Below, in pieces: positions 45,101 to 51,922 of a stretch of 64,000 bases of DNA. Location: assembly GCF_018613195.1 (NCBI RefSeq), contig NZ_JAGGQQ010000006.1, positions 241,100 through 305,099 on the forward strand, given 5' to 3'. The stretch is from Bacillus sp. ISL-45 (GTDB lineage: Bacteria > Bacillota > Bacilli > Bacillales > Cytobacillaceae). Under the pieces are notes generated by a model. That model ran no database searches, was not told the origin of the DNA, and worked only from the letters and a program-made list of their open reading frames with translations. Numbering within the stretch: the stretch's first letter is position 1; each line of letters starts with the position of its first letter. A program made the translations under genes and the position numbers.

Positions 45101-45804
45101 ACTCCCGCTTCCATCAGCCTTTTACGGTTTGTCATAGGTTCATAGCGAAGATTCACTCCATGAAAGGATTCTGCTTCCTGGTTTGTCATTGGGTTCAAAG
45201 GATGGTCCCCTGTAAGATCCCTAATTTCCATTTCGTCATTGAAAAACCAGGCGTACTCCCTGAATGATGGCAGAAAAGGATGGTGTATGTCTGCAAAAAC
45301 ACCACTGTTGATTGGGCCTCCCGTTACAGGATCGGTCCAGGCTGAGCCCCTTTTTTGGACAAGCAGCGCCCCGAATAATCCCTGGACACTTGATCCTTGT
45401 TCGGTGCTTGAAATATTTCCAAGGTCGGTGAAGAAGCAGATACCTTCCTGACTTGCATTAAGCCTGTAAAGAATTTGTCCACCCGGTTTTACCGTTGTAT
45501 CCGGGTTGTAGCCTGCATCCGCTCCATCGGAAGTCAACACATTGTAATCCGCTTCCTGGAAGTGCATCCCTGCTGAAAAAGGAAGCTGGTTTTCAAAAAG
45601 TATTTCGACTATATCTCCCTCGTTTGCCCGAATAGCCAACGGTTGAACAAGATCAATTGGCTTATAAGGATTCTTTCGTACGAGGTCTTTAAGCTTTGAC
45701 TCATTTTCCTTCAAGACATATATTCTGCCACTAGGATTGTGGTCCCCGAACGTATTAACTACTATCCTCGTGGAAATTCCGACAACATGATATTTTCGAA
45801 ACAT
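42121..45804 (-). CDS. mnxG: MnxG-type multicopper manganese oxidase
   Basis: 1227 residues, far above ordinary multicopper oxidases and near the ~1217 of MnxG from marine Bacillus spores, which oxidises Mn(II) to Mn(IV) oxide. Several cupredoxin-like units. Copper motifs: HVFHYHVHQW (about 281-290) and HCHLYPHFGIGMW (about 334-346), a full HCHxxxHxxxxM type 1/trinuclear site, in the N-terminal third; HIHFVKFD (about 529) and FFHDHLFANSHQQHG (about 573-587); more HXH blocks, HSFNIHG and HTFHLHGHYW, towards the C-terminus. No signal peptide, as expected for assembly on the outer spore surface. Last gene but one of a run of genes that includes mnxE and mnxF. Confidence 0.93.
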   Translation of the reverse strand: MFRKYHVVGISTRIVVNTFGDHNPSGRIYVLKENESKLKDLVRKNPYKPIDLVQPLAIRANEGDIVEILFENQLPFSAGMHFQEADYNVLTSDGADAGYNPDTTVKPGGQILYRLNASQEGICFFTDLGNISSTEQGSSVQGLFGALLVQKRGSAWTDPVTGGPINSGVFADIHHPFLPSFREYAWFFNDEMEIRDLTGDHPLNPMTNQEAESFHGVNLRYEPMTNRKRLMEAGVVCPDCDSEEVHHDSWVFGDPATPILRGYVGDPAVIRLIHGGVKETHVFHYHVHQWLGDSSNINAEILDAQSISPQTHYSIQPLYGLGSLHGAIGDSIIHCHLYPHFGIGMWGINRVFDTLQDGSQCYPNGVRINALKPLPDRTAPPKPTPEKPGFPNFIPGKVGYKAPRPPLGIVGGREMTELERNAAIENPRPGAVFVDPCLEQDPVVVEFNVSAIEMPVVYNRQGWHDPKARFYVMDEDLDDILSGKKEPEPLVFHVPAGTCIRMNYTNRMPHILDGDAFQLVTRTYENGFHIHFVKFDVLACDGGNVGWNYDSGVLPGQTIRYEWYAETELKAFFFHDHLFANSHQQHGVFGAGVIQPRFSKFLDSRTGDEVDHGTQISVEHPLIPDYRDQTLFVHDFALLFDKNGRPIQPPRYPGSEDDPGVFGVNFKCEPLKFRLGEDCDPAYSFSSYVHGDPVTPILRAYQGDPIRIRLLQGAHEESHSFNIHGLRWKEERPDLGSSMKAQQHIGISESFTFETEIPVSGDYLWAFEDEEDVWLGTWGLIRAYKDRMEDLIVLADREALPEGSAETPKPTGKPPEKANPLASLPPGAYHGSPVKKFEVVAFQTPIQYNSYGDHDPFGIIFALKEDVEDIISGKKNPVPLILRANVGDLVEVTLTSELKKELFPFQDGIHPYPPVKEQSYYPPSLRISLHTSLLNYDVKTSSGDTVGYNPDQTVGPGETITYRWFVDGQFGMCSMWDMADLRNHRSFGTFGAFIAESRFTTYLDPYSLEKVITAENVILRHPLLPATREFVLILHDGVRLEDKAGKVIIDPMDGVVPYTEELEEVDTYDYGSRGFNYRSERLINRYKEHPVMHELFSSEIFGDPATPVFEAYPGEPVVIRITTPAERRRAHTFHLHGHYWKFDSKDLDSRIQSFLGHMVTGHTDDLRLIGGAGGVFNFPGDYLYRSGNIRWDIELGMWGIFRVHKDSKENLPRLEEVEGEWDNEEKA

Positions 45805-45827
45805 CTATTTCCCCCCTTCATAGGAAT

Positions 45828-46121
45828 CTAATAGTCTTCAAGCTTCGGTATTTTAGGTGCTCCAGGCCTTTCAATATAGAAAACTTCAATATTATGAATG
45901 TGAATGCACCATTCGCGGTTTTCTAATTGAGCAAAGTGAGTGGTCTCCACATCGATCATAACCGTATCACCTATCAATTCCTTGATTATGCCAACGAACA
46001 TGTATGGATAGGATGGAGAAATCACAAGCGTTTTGTGGCCAATTCCATTTCTGAAGTGTTCCAAAATGGCTGAGTCATGGATTTCATTTACATTTGTCAT
46101 CTGTGAATAATCTGTGGACAT
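45828..46121 (-). CDS. mnxF: MnxF, small subunit of Mnx complex
   Basis: 97 residues, about 11 kDa, as reported for MnxF. Start at ATG 46121 (MSTDYSQMTNVNEIHDSAIL) with a GGAGG upstream; the ORF itself opens earlier inside mnxE. The sequence alternates strands: TLVISPSYPYMFVGIIKELI, DTVMIDVETTHFAQLE, WCIHIHNIEVFYIERPG; a HxH pair could bind metal. The pattern GXXVXVXXXX-GXXXXVXXDXVXXD suggests a Sm-like/DUF2642-like small barrel; MnxE and MnxF form the hexameric ring that carries MnxG in known complexes. Confidence 0.85.
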   Translation of the reverse strand: MSTDYSQMTNVNEIHDSAILEHFRNGIGHKTLVISPSYPYMFVGIIKELIGDTVMIDVETTHFAQLENREWCIHIHNIEVFYIERPGAPKIPKLEDY

Positions 46122-46150
46122 AAGAAACAACGCCTCCATTACTTGAATGT

Positions 46151-46483
46151 TTAAACTAACGGAATTCTCATCGAACAATCGACGTCTGTCGTGAAATGGG
46201 CAATTTTTTCAAAAGGAATGGATAACGGAATTGGGAACTTATGAAACGGTGCATTCAAAATTTTGATTGTTATGGGAGAAAGAGTTAAATGTCCAGGTTC
46301 AACTTCAGCTACATTTCCGCAAAAAATCGGTCTGAAGGTTTGCCCTAATATGTTTAGTTGTGATGATTCCGTAATAATCAGGATCTGTTTGCCCATATGC
46401 TTGTTAAAGAAATCAAATAATGGGTCATTGACACTACCGACGCTAGAAGCAGCCGATAATGATTTTAATGGCCAGTCATGCAT
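46151..46483 (-). CDS. mnxE: MnxE, small subunit of Mnx complex
   Basis: 110 residues, about 12 kDa, as for MnxE. MHDWPLKSLSAASSVGSVND is followed by a beta-rich body: FNKHMGKQILIITESSQLN, QTFRPIFCGNVAEVEPGHLT, PIPLSIPFEKIAHFTTDVD. The single cysteine in RPIFCGN and several histidines could hold copper. AAAGGGTG precedes the ATG. The mnxF start lies about 30 nt beyond its stop. Identification rests on size, order and neighbourhood of mnxG as much as on sequence. Confidence 0.83.
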   Translation of the reverse strand: MHDWPLKSLSAASSVGSVNDPLFDFFNKHMGKQILIITESSQLNILGQTFRPIFCGNVAEVEPGHLTLSPITIKILNAPFHKFPIPLSIPFEKIAHFTTDVDCSMRIPLV

Positions 46484-46536
46484 GTTTTGTCACCCTTTCT
46501 CGTAAATAGGACTTCTGCAATTAATGTCTTAACGAA

Positions 46537-46722
46537 AGGCTGTTTTCGTAAAGATTGTTGTTAAAATCCTAAAGCCGATTTTAACGTGATGTAAAGTCAT
46601 TTTGTATGTCGGTACTAAGTTTGCATGCTCTTTTCTCATAATAAGCGTTAATTTTGTAAAGAAACTTAGGTAATACAATCCTATTTTGTAGTCAATAGCA
46701 ACAAAGTTTGAGAAAAGAGCCT
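46537..46722. mobile_element. MITE-like element, copy 2, with 6-bp target duplication
   Basis: AGGCTGTTTTCGTAAAGATT at the left, AACAAAGTTTGAGAAAAGAG followed by CCT at the right. The 186-bp element is flanked directly by AACGAA on both sides (46531-46536 and 46723-46728), a target duplication. The right end encodes the last nine residues and the stop codon of the gene at 46692. It lies between mnxE and that gene. Confidence 0.88.
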
Positions 46723-47486
46723 AACGAAAAAATACTCTTGATCATGTTCTTTCCCATCAAAAGGATCTGGATTAAAAGGCGGGCAGAACGAATATGTGTT
46801 ACATCCGTTAAGGCAATTTCCCTTTCTGAGCCAAAAGATTGTAATAAAATACTATCTTCAGTAACAGAAGCGATCTTCCCCATTACGATTTCATCAGGCA
46901 AAACTACCTTAACCCACACTCCTTGCCATCTATGAAGGTTGCCTTTCAATGACTCTTCGAAAAATTGCTGTATTAAGACCTCTCGATTGGCAACTGTTTC
47001 ACCAAAATTCGTAGTCAGTTTTCGTTTTAAGTCATTATCATAAATGAAATTTTGATGGGCATTTTCATATGTCGGCACTCCGGATGGAGAATTTGCTGAT
47101 AATATCGTTTTATACGGGATCCAAATCCGATCCTTTAAGTTCGTCAATATGACAAAATCTCTTCCGATGGCATTCACCTTACCGGAGATTTCCTGTGTGT
47201 TATCTTGGTGGTCAATATAGACTATTACTTCCTGATTCCGCCTCATCTTAAAAAACTTCTTTAAAATCAATGGTTTTTTAAATTCAGGAACGGCATTCGC
47301 AAGTGTTTGCAGGTTTTTTTGCTCCAGGTAATCGGAAATGATTTTATTCTCCTCAAGCGGTGTGGCACTAGGCGGGGAAGTTATTTCAATTCCGACTTCA
47401 TGAATCGGATCTACCTGCCTGACTTCCTTCCTTCTGTCCTCTAACAAATATTTCAAATAATCCGAATGGCGTATACCTTTTCTCAA
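46692..47486 (-). CDS. Mn-locus protein with two barrel-like units; C-terminus from a MITE
   Basis: 264 residues. A hydrophilic start (RKGIRHSDYLKYLLEDRRKE) is followed by VIVYIDHQDNTQEISGKVNA, GRDFVILTNLKDRIWIPYKT, the shared TNFGETVANREVLIQQFF block, and VKVVLPDEIVMGKIASVTED with VTHIRS. The same order of units is seen in the protein at 41235 on the other side of mnxG, so these are paralogues. The last nine residues (GSFLKLCCY) are encoded in the MITE at 46537-46722. TTG 47486 chosen: AAAGGGGG lies upstream and the longer frame begins inside a repeat. Symbol not assigned. Confidence 0.72.
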   Translation of the reverse strand: MRKGIRHSDYLKYLLEDRRKEVRQVDPIHEVGIEITSPPSATPLEENKIISDYLEQKNLQTLANAVPEFKKPLILKKFFKMRRNQEVIVYIDHQDNTQEISGKVNAIGRDFVILTNLKDRIWIPYKTILSANSPSGVPTYENAHQNFIYDNDLKRKLTTNFGETVANREVLIQQFFEESLKGNLHRWQGVWVKVVLPDEIVMGKIASVTEDSILLQSFGSEREIALTDVTHIRSARLLIQILLMGKNMIKSIFSLGSFLKLCCY

Positions 47487-47505
47487 CGAATTGCCCCCTT
47501 TCGCA

Positions 47506-47630
47506 GAAAAGCGCAAGCGTCTTGGTAAGCCCCGACAGCGCTGGAGGACCGACCGGTGAAGTCGTTCTTTGACTTCATTTGGGCGGACACCGAAGCGACT
47601 CGAGGGGCTAGGCGCTGGAGTTAGACACTA
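47506..47630. repeat. Bacillaceae-type dispersed structured repeat in the mnx upstream region
   Basis: Begins AGAAAAGCGCAAGCGTCTTG and ends GGCTAGGCGCTGGAGTTAGA. It has internal complementary arms (GCCCC / GGGGC, GACTTC-rich centre) and GC content above its surroundings. From memory this element recurs in many Bacillaceae genomes; I see only one copy here. It lies directly before the ribosome binding site of the gene at 46692, so any promoter must be on the far side or inside it. Confidence 0.7.
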
Positions 47631-47782
47631 ATCTAAATGCGAACATTTAATACCTTCTTATAAATGAACAAATTTCCCCACTATCATATGAGGCAAATAT
47701 CATAAATGTCATTGCAATTGACAAAAAATTCAAACACCACAAATTTTGTTGTGAATACATTGAACAGTAGAGGTGATATGTC

Positions 47783-48199
47783 TTGCCGGAATGGATTGTG
47801 ATTTTTTACCCAATTAATTTCTTGTCCGCATACGTTCTATATATCTATCTATACAATCGAAGAAAACAAATCGGTTTTCACTTAGGGATGAATATAACCA
47901 TGGTGGCAGCTGGAGGTTTGGCTCTCGGAACAGGGATAATTTTTATCAACATGTATCCTTTTTACTTTTTGGAAGCGACCATGTTTTCAGTAATCATAGG
48001 GGGTATTTCAGGAATATTGTTTGGCAACCTCTTTGACTATCAAACTTTATTGTCTGGTTATATAACTGGGCTTATGATGGGAATCATGGCGCCTATGGTT
48101 GGAGCTTCCGCATATGAAGGTGTAAATTTTTTAATCATGATCGAGATTTTCATCATCAGCTCTTTTTGCATAGCGGCCTCCTCGGCCTACAAGACCTGA
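47783..48199 (+). CDS. Small polytopic membrane protein, Mn-locus-linked
   Basis: 138 residues, four hydrophobic segments, starting MPEWIVIFYPINFLSAYVLY. Glycine-rich helices (SVIIGGISGILFGNLFDYQT, YITGLMMGIMAPMVGASAYE) resemble those of the next gene, which looks like a paralogue. Function unknown. The TTG start has AGAGGTGAT upstream. Divergent from the mnx operon, so a role in manganese or spore biology is possible but unproven. Confidence 0.65.
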   Translation: MPEWIVIFYPINFLSAYVLYIYLYNRRKQIGFHLGMNITMVAAGGLALGTGIIFINMYPFYFLEATMFSVIIGGISGILFGNLFDYQTLLSGYITGLMMGIMAPMVGASAYEGVNFLIMIEIFIISSFCIAASSAYKT

Positions 48200-48224
48200 T
48201 TCAGTAATCTGGAGGGGGTGTCTT

Positions 48225-48686
48225 ATGCAGTTATTATTAATCTCCATAACTATCATCAATTTTTCAATTGGAGCCTGGCTATATTATGTACTTCGTAAAT
48301 CGAGATTTCTGTTTAGTGACAGGTTTGGATATACAGCCTCTTATTTTGCCAGCAGCATACTGGGACTGGTTGCTTCACTAAATTTCATGCTGCTATTCCC
48401 TAACCATTTCGGAGTTGTTGGGGTGCTTAACATTTTACTTGGTATCACGATCGGTTTTTTATATGGCTCAATGTTTAATGCGCAATCATTGATTGCAGGA
48501 ATTTATAACGGGGGCATAAGCGCAATAATGGGAACGATGCTTGGATTGGTGGTAAAAAATCCAGCTATTTGCGGTCTTCCTGGTACCATTGCCTCCGAAC
48601 AAGAAATGATAATCTTCTTTGCCCTTTTCAGTCTGTGTATCCAGGGAATATCTGCTCTATTGCTCCAATTTTCTTTCAAAGTATGA
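48225..48686 (+). CDS. Small polytopic membrane protein, paralogue of the preceding gene
   Basis: 153 residues with four to five hydrophobic segments. LNILLGITIGFLYGSMFNAQ and SLIAGIYNGGISAIMGTMLG line up with GISGILFGNLFDYQTLLSGY and GLMMGIMAP in the gene at 47783, suggesting tandem duplication. Starts 25 nt after the first gene, with GGAGGGGG 5 nt before the ATG; the two are an operon. No recognised family. Confidence 0.67.
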   Translation: MQLLLISITIINFSIGAWLYYVLRKSRFLFSDRFGYTASYFASSILGLVASLNFMLLFPNHFGVVGVLNILLGITIGFLYGSMFNAQSLIAGIYNGGISAIMGTMLGLVVKNPAICGLPGTIASEQEMIIFFALFSLCIQGISALLLQFSFKV

Positions 48687-48690
48687 ACAG

Positions 48691-48808
48691 TTAATGTCAT
48701 TTTAAGGGACTTAATGTGGCCTTAACGGGAGCAAATCTCTCTTGATCGTCACATTAATGAGCTTAACGTGACCTAACGGGAGCACTTCGCTATTTTTGGA
48801 CACATTAA
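48691..48808. repeat. Short array D, TTAATGTG / CACATTAA inverted repeats, 52-bp step
   Basis: TTAATGTG at 48711 and TTAACGTG at 48763 are 52 bp apart. Each is closed by CACATTAA, at 48750 and 48801, with a spacer of about 31 bp. CTTAACGGGAGC / CTAACGGGAGC follow both left arms. A TTAATGTC at 48691 may be a remnant. It lies between convergent genes, like arrays B, C and E. Confidence 0.75.
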
Positions 48809-48855
48809 AGAACTCAAACAGGCCCTTCGCTGAATGGAAACCCGGAGTAAAGGAC

Positions 48856-48888
48856 AAAAGCAGCCTCATTCGGGCTGCTTTTTTTTAC
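48856..48888. terminator. Terminator between array D and the nucleotidyltransferase gene
   Basis: Stem AAAAGCAGCC / GGCTGCTTTT, then a run of T. Confidence 0.85.
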
Positions 48889-49598
48889 TTTATTGAAAAG
48901 CCGTCAAATAACCTTCCCCCAAAGGGTTCTAAAATCTGTTCGGCCAAATCTGCGACCATATTTTTATTACCTGTACTGTAATAATGGGAAAAAGCTTCTA
49001 CAAATTGTTCAGTGAATACGGGGTCATAATGATGTAATTCTCTCACCAGCCATTTCGATTTTCCTACCCACCGCTTGTTTGCTCTTAACACAAATTCCTG
49101 CAGCTGTTGCGCCAGCGTGCCTGCAATGAAGATTTCCTCTGCCTTGTTGCCAGATCCAATGAAATCATCAAGCGTATCTGTAATGAAATACCGTTTTACC
49201 TCGATTTCTTTCTTAGACCACTCCTCTGGTCCCAGCTCGATTAACCTTTTTGCTTCATCAATTATTTCCGGCAGAAATTCGCTTTCCCTAATAACCTTAC
49301 CTTCTGAAACCATTCTCGGTAAGCTTGGCCTTGCTCTTTTTATATCACTTTCAAAAAAAAGCTTATAGGACTGTAAATTATGGATGAAAACCTCGATCGG
49401 CCACCCATATGCTATTAATGACTCCCTGCGGGGTGATGAAATATCCTTATCGAATATCACGATATCCAAATCAGATGTAACAGTTGCTTCTCCCCTGGTT
49501 ACACTCCCGGCCAGCAGTGCTGCATCACAGTCCGGGAACCGCTCCTCCACAAACTTTTGCGCTGCTTCAAAAGCTGATAATCTAGTATGCATGTACAT
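48885..49598 (-). CDS. Nucleotidyltransferase-domain protein
   Basis: About 237 residues. The minimal nucleotidyltransferase motif is complete, GSVTRGEATVTSDLDIVIFD (GS followed by DxD), placed at about residues 33-52, in the pol-beta superfamily layout (KNTase-like). The C-terminal two-thirds are helical, as in aminoglycoside or toxin-type nucleotidyltransferases; no antitoxin-like partner is adjacent. Substrate unknown. ATG 49598 with GGAGG 9 nt before it; a TTG at 49604 and an ATG at 49592 are alternatives. Confidence 0.78.
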   Translation of the reverse strand: MYMHTRLSAFEAAQKFVEERFPDCDAALLAGSVTRGEATVTSDLDIVIFDKDISSPRRESLIAYGWPIEVFIHNLQSYKLFFESDIKRARPSLPRMVSEGKVIRESEFLPEIIDEAKRLIELGPEEWSKKEIEVKRYFITDTLDDFIGSGNKAEEIFIAGTLAQQLQEFVLRANKRWVGKSKWLVRELHHYDPVFTEQFVEAFSHYYSTGNKNMVADLAEQILEPFGGRLFDGFSIK

Positions 49599-49738
49599 GT
49601 ACAAAATCCTCCATTAACTATTCATAAGGTTATTATTAGTGATAACAAAAAATTTGTCGACAACATTGCGAATGTTTTATAAGACAACTCTAGTGGTATC
49701 CTACAGTATAAAAGTAGTTGAATCAGGAGGATATACTT

Positions 49739-50248
49739 ATGCCATTTTCATTAAATAAATTGTTTATACCTGCAGGATTGGCAGTTTTGCTCATTACTGG
49801 CTGCAACAACGATGAGGCAGAGCAAGGAGTGAAGGAACTTGAAGAGGAAACAAAGAACGCTGCCCAGGAAACCGAGGAAAAATCAAAAGAGGTTGTGGAT
49901 AAGGTAAAAGAAGAGACTCCGGGAATTATCCAAAACATGAAGGACACATATAAAGAAAGCGAACAAGAAGTTAAAGATAATACACTTCAGGCTGGGGATA
50001 GGGCAACTGTACAAAAAGATGCCTACCTCGCACTTACACCGGAAGCATATGATGAGCTTTATCAATTGATTGAAATTAACGACGTAGAAGGTGTAGACAA
50101 GATCGTTCAGGATAATAAAGTGAAAGAAATCAATAAAGGCAGTGAAGCAGAAATCTTAGAAAGAGAGATTAGACGAACTAAAGTAAAGATGACAGATTCC
50201 GGTGAGGAAGGATACCTTCCCACTACCATGCTGGAACCTGTCCAATAA
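49739..50248 (+). CDS. Putative lipoprotein with coiled-coil region
   Basis: 169 residues with a lipoprotein signal: KLFIPAGLAVLLITGC, cleavage before Cys 23 or so. Next come 60 charged residues (EELEEETKNAAQETEEKSKE) predicted as coiled coil, then a small domain (ATVQKDAYLALTPEAYDELY) ending in GEEGYLPTTMLEPVQ, like an SH3-type segment. Cell-surface protein of unknown role. The ATG has CAGGAGG upstream. Terminator 8 nt after the stop. Confidence 0.8.
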   Translation: MPFSLNKLFIPAGLAVLLITGCNNDEAEQGVKELEEETKNAAQETEEKSKEVVDKVKEETPGIIQNMKDTYKESEQEVKDNTLQAGDRATVQKDAYLALTPEAYDELYQLIEINDVEGVDKIVQDNKVKEINKGSEAEILEREIRRTKVKMTDSGEEGYLPTTMLEPVQ

Positions 50249-50255
50249 CCAGATT

Positions 50256-50285
50256 AAGACCCTGAATTTTGTTCAGGGTCTTATT
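50256..50285. terminator. Bidirectional terminator
   Basis: Stem AAGACCCTGA / TCAGGGTCTT, then ATTATT, between the lipoprotein and thioesterase genes. Confidence 0.85.
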
Positions 50286-50295
50286 ATAGGTACTA

Positions 50296-50778
50296 TTATT
50301 TTCCCGTAAAAGTATCAGGCATCACAACAGCGATTACTTCCCCTTTAGCGCAAAAAGTTTCCCCTGCATATACTTCTGTTTCAACTCGGTATTTCTTTGG
50401 ATGGATTTCATGTACGGTTCCTATTGCTTTTAAGGCTGTTCCTTGAGGAGTTGGCTTCATAAAATCCACATGCAAGGATGCTGTGACAAATCTTGGCGGT
50501 TCTGCTCCGTCACCTGGTTCATATCCATTTTTACGATGCAGGTAGAGTGCAGCTGAACCAGTACCGTGACAATCCACAAAAGAGCCAATCACACCGCCAT
50601 AGACAAACCCTGGCAGTGCCATATGTTCTTTTTGGGGATTGTAAATTGATATTGTCTTGTCACCATCCCAGCCTGTCCGAAAATGATGTCCCTGCTCGTT
50701 CATCCTCCCACACCCATAACACCATGCAAAATCCTCCGGGTATTCATCCTGGATGGCTTTCAACACTTTTTCTTCCAT
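50296..50778 (-). CDS. PaaI-type hotdog thioesterase
   Basis: 160 residues with a hotdog-fold acyl-CoA thioesterase pattern: FVYGGVIGSFVDCHGTGSAA (central helix), FVTASLHVDFMKPTPQGTAL and GEVIAVVMP. WCYGCGRMNEQGHHFR is a front motif of this subgroup. Likely acts on acyl- or aryl-CoA; substrate unknown. AAGGGGGAAG precedes the ATG. Single gene. Confidence 0.82.
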   Translation of the reverse strand: MEEKVLKAIQDEYPEDFAWCYGCGRMNEQGHHFRTGWDGDKTISIYNPQKEHMALPGFVYGGVIGSFVDCHGTGSAALYLHRKNGYEPGDGAEPPRFVTASLHVDFMKPTPQGTALKAIGTVHEIHPKKYRVETEVYAGETFCAKGEVIAVVMPDTFTGK

Positions 50779-50952
50779 TGTGCTTCCCCCTTGTCAATCC
50801 GAATCTATAATACTTTCTTCAATTGTTGTTTGAATTCCTTTAAAAAATTTGATTTCCATTTGGGTGAATACAATGGATATATTCGTGCAACCTAGTTTTG
50901 TTCAAAACGTTCAAATGATAAGATTGATGTAAATTCTCTTAGGGGTGATGGA

Positions 50953-51870
50953 ATGAAGTACAGACGCTTAGGCAATACAAATCTTGATATATCTGTAATT
51001 GGTATCGGAACCTGGCAGTACGGCGGTGAATGGGGAAAGGATTTCAGACAATATGAGGTCGATGCGATCCTGGATAAAGCTAATGAAAAAGGAATCAACT
51101 TCCTCGATACAGCCGAATGTTATGGGGACCATTTATCGGAAAGCCTTATTGGAGATTACCTTAGACGGGGCAATCGCGAGGACTGGATTGTGGCAACAAA
51201 ATTCGGCCATCATTTCCATGGTAATTTTGAAAGGACACGTCACTGGAGTGCAAATGATGTATTGCAACAGCTCGATTCCTCACTAAAAGCTCTAAAAACA
51301 GATTACATAGACTTATATCAGGCCCATTCATGTACAGATGAAGAATTCAACAACGACGAGTTATGGACAATGCTCGATAAGCAAGTGGAAAAAGGAAAAA
51401 TCCGCAGCCTCGGGATCTCACTGCGATCGAATGAAGAAAGTTATCAAACGGATCACGCAACTGACGTAAACGCATGTGCCATTCAGGTTGTATACAATCG
51501 CCTTGACCGGAAGCCAGAAGAACACATCTTCCCTTCAAGCCAAAATCAAAATCTCGGGGTACTAGCAAGGGTGCCCCTGGCAAGCGGATATTTGAGCGGT
51601 AAATATAAACCAGGTGCGTCCTTCAGCGCCGACGATGTTCGCTCAAAACATGACAGCGAGGAAACAGCGAGATTACTCAAACAGGTTGAAGAGATACAAA
51701 AAAACGAAGTCCCGGAAAATGTTTCAATGGCTACCTGGGCATTATCCTGGGTCTTAAAACACCCTGCAATAACTGCCGTCATTCCAGGCTGCAAGACACC
51801 AGAACAAGTGGAACTCAATGCAAAAGCAGCACAACTGGCCGAGGGTCACCATCCTCAGAGTATAAAATAG
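50953..51870 (+). CDS. Aldo/keto reductase
   Basis: 305 residues, NADPH-dependent oxidoreductase of the AKR family. The catalytic tetrad is recognisable: D in FLDTAECYGDHLSES, with Y; K in VATKFGHHFH; H in YIDLYQAHS. KIRSLGISL, ARVPLASGYLSGKY and IPGCKTPEQVE are standard late blocks. Closest to general stress/auxin-induced AKR types. RBS AGGGGTGATG. Followed by its terminator. Confidence 0.88.
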   Translation: MKYRRLGNTNLDISVIGIGTWQYGGEWGKDFRQYEVDAILDKANEKGINFLDTAECYGDHLSESLIGDYLRRGNREDWIVATKFGHHFHGNFERTRHWSANDVLQQLDSSLKALKTDYIDLYQAHSCTDEEFNNDELWTMLDKQVEKGKIRSLGISLRSNEESYQTDHATDVNACAIQVVYNRLDRKPEEHIFPSSQNQNLGVLARVPLASGYLSGKYKPGASFSADDVRSKHDSEETARLLKQVEEIQKNEVPENVSMATWALSWVLKHPAITAVIPGCKTPEQVELNAKAAQLAEGHHPQSIK

Positions 51871-51878
51871 ATAATTTT

Positions 51879-51904
51879 TGCCCCGGCAATTACCGGGGCA
51901 TTTA
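51879..51904 (+). terminator. Terminator of the aldo/keto reductase gene
   Basis: Stem TGCCCCGG / CCGGGGCA, 6-nt loop, then TTTAAAG. Confidence 0.82.
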
Positions 51905-51922
51905 AAGTTGAACGATTAAATA

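Noticed and set aside
42121-45804. Spore coat laccase CotA
   Set aside because: CotA has about 510 residues and three cupredoxin units; this protein has 1227 and MnxG-like neighbours.
46537-46722. Insertion sequence with transposase
   Set aside because: Under 190 bp with no coding capacity; only the ends look mobile.
47506-47630. tRNA or small RNA gene
   Set aside because: The hairpin-rich repeat does not fold as a tRNA and looks like a dispersed Bacillaceae repeat; no ncRNA evidence.
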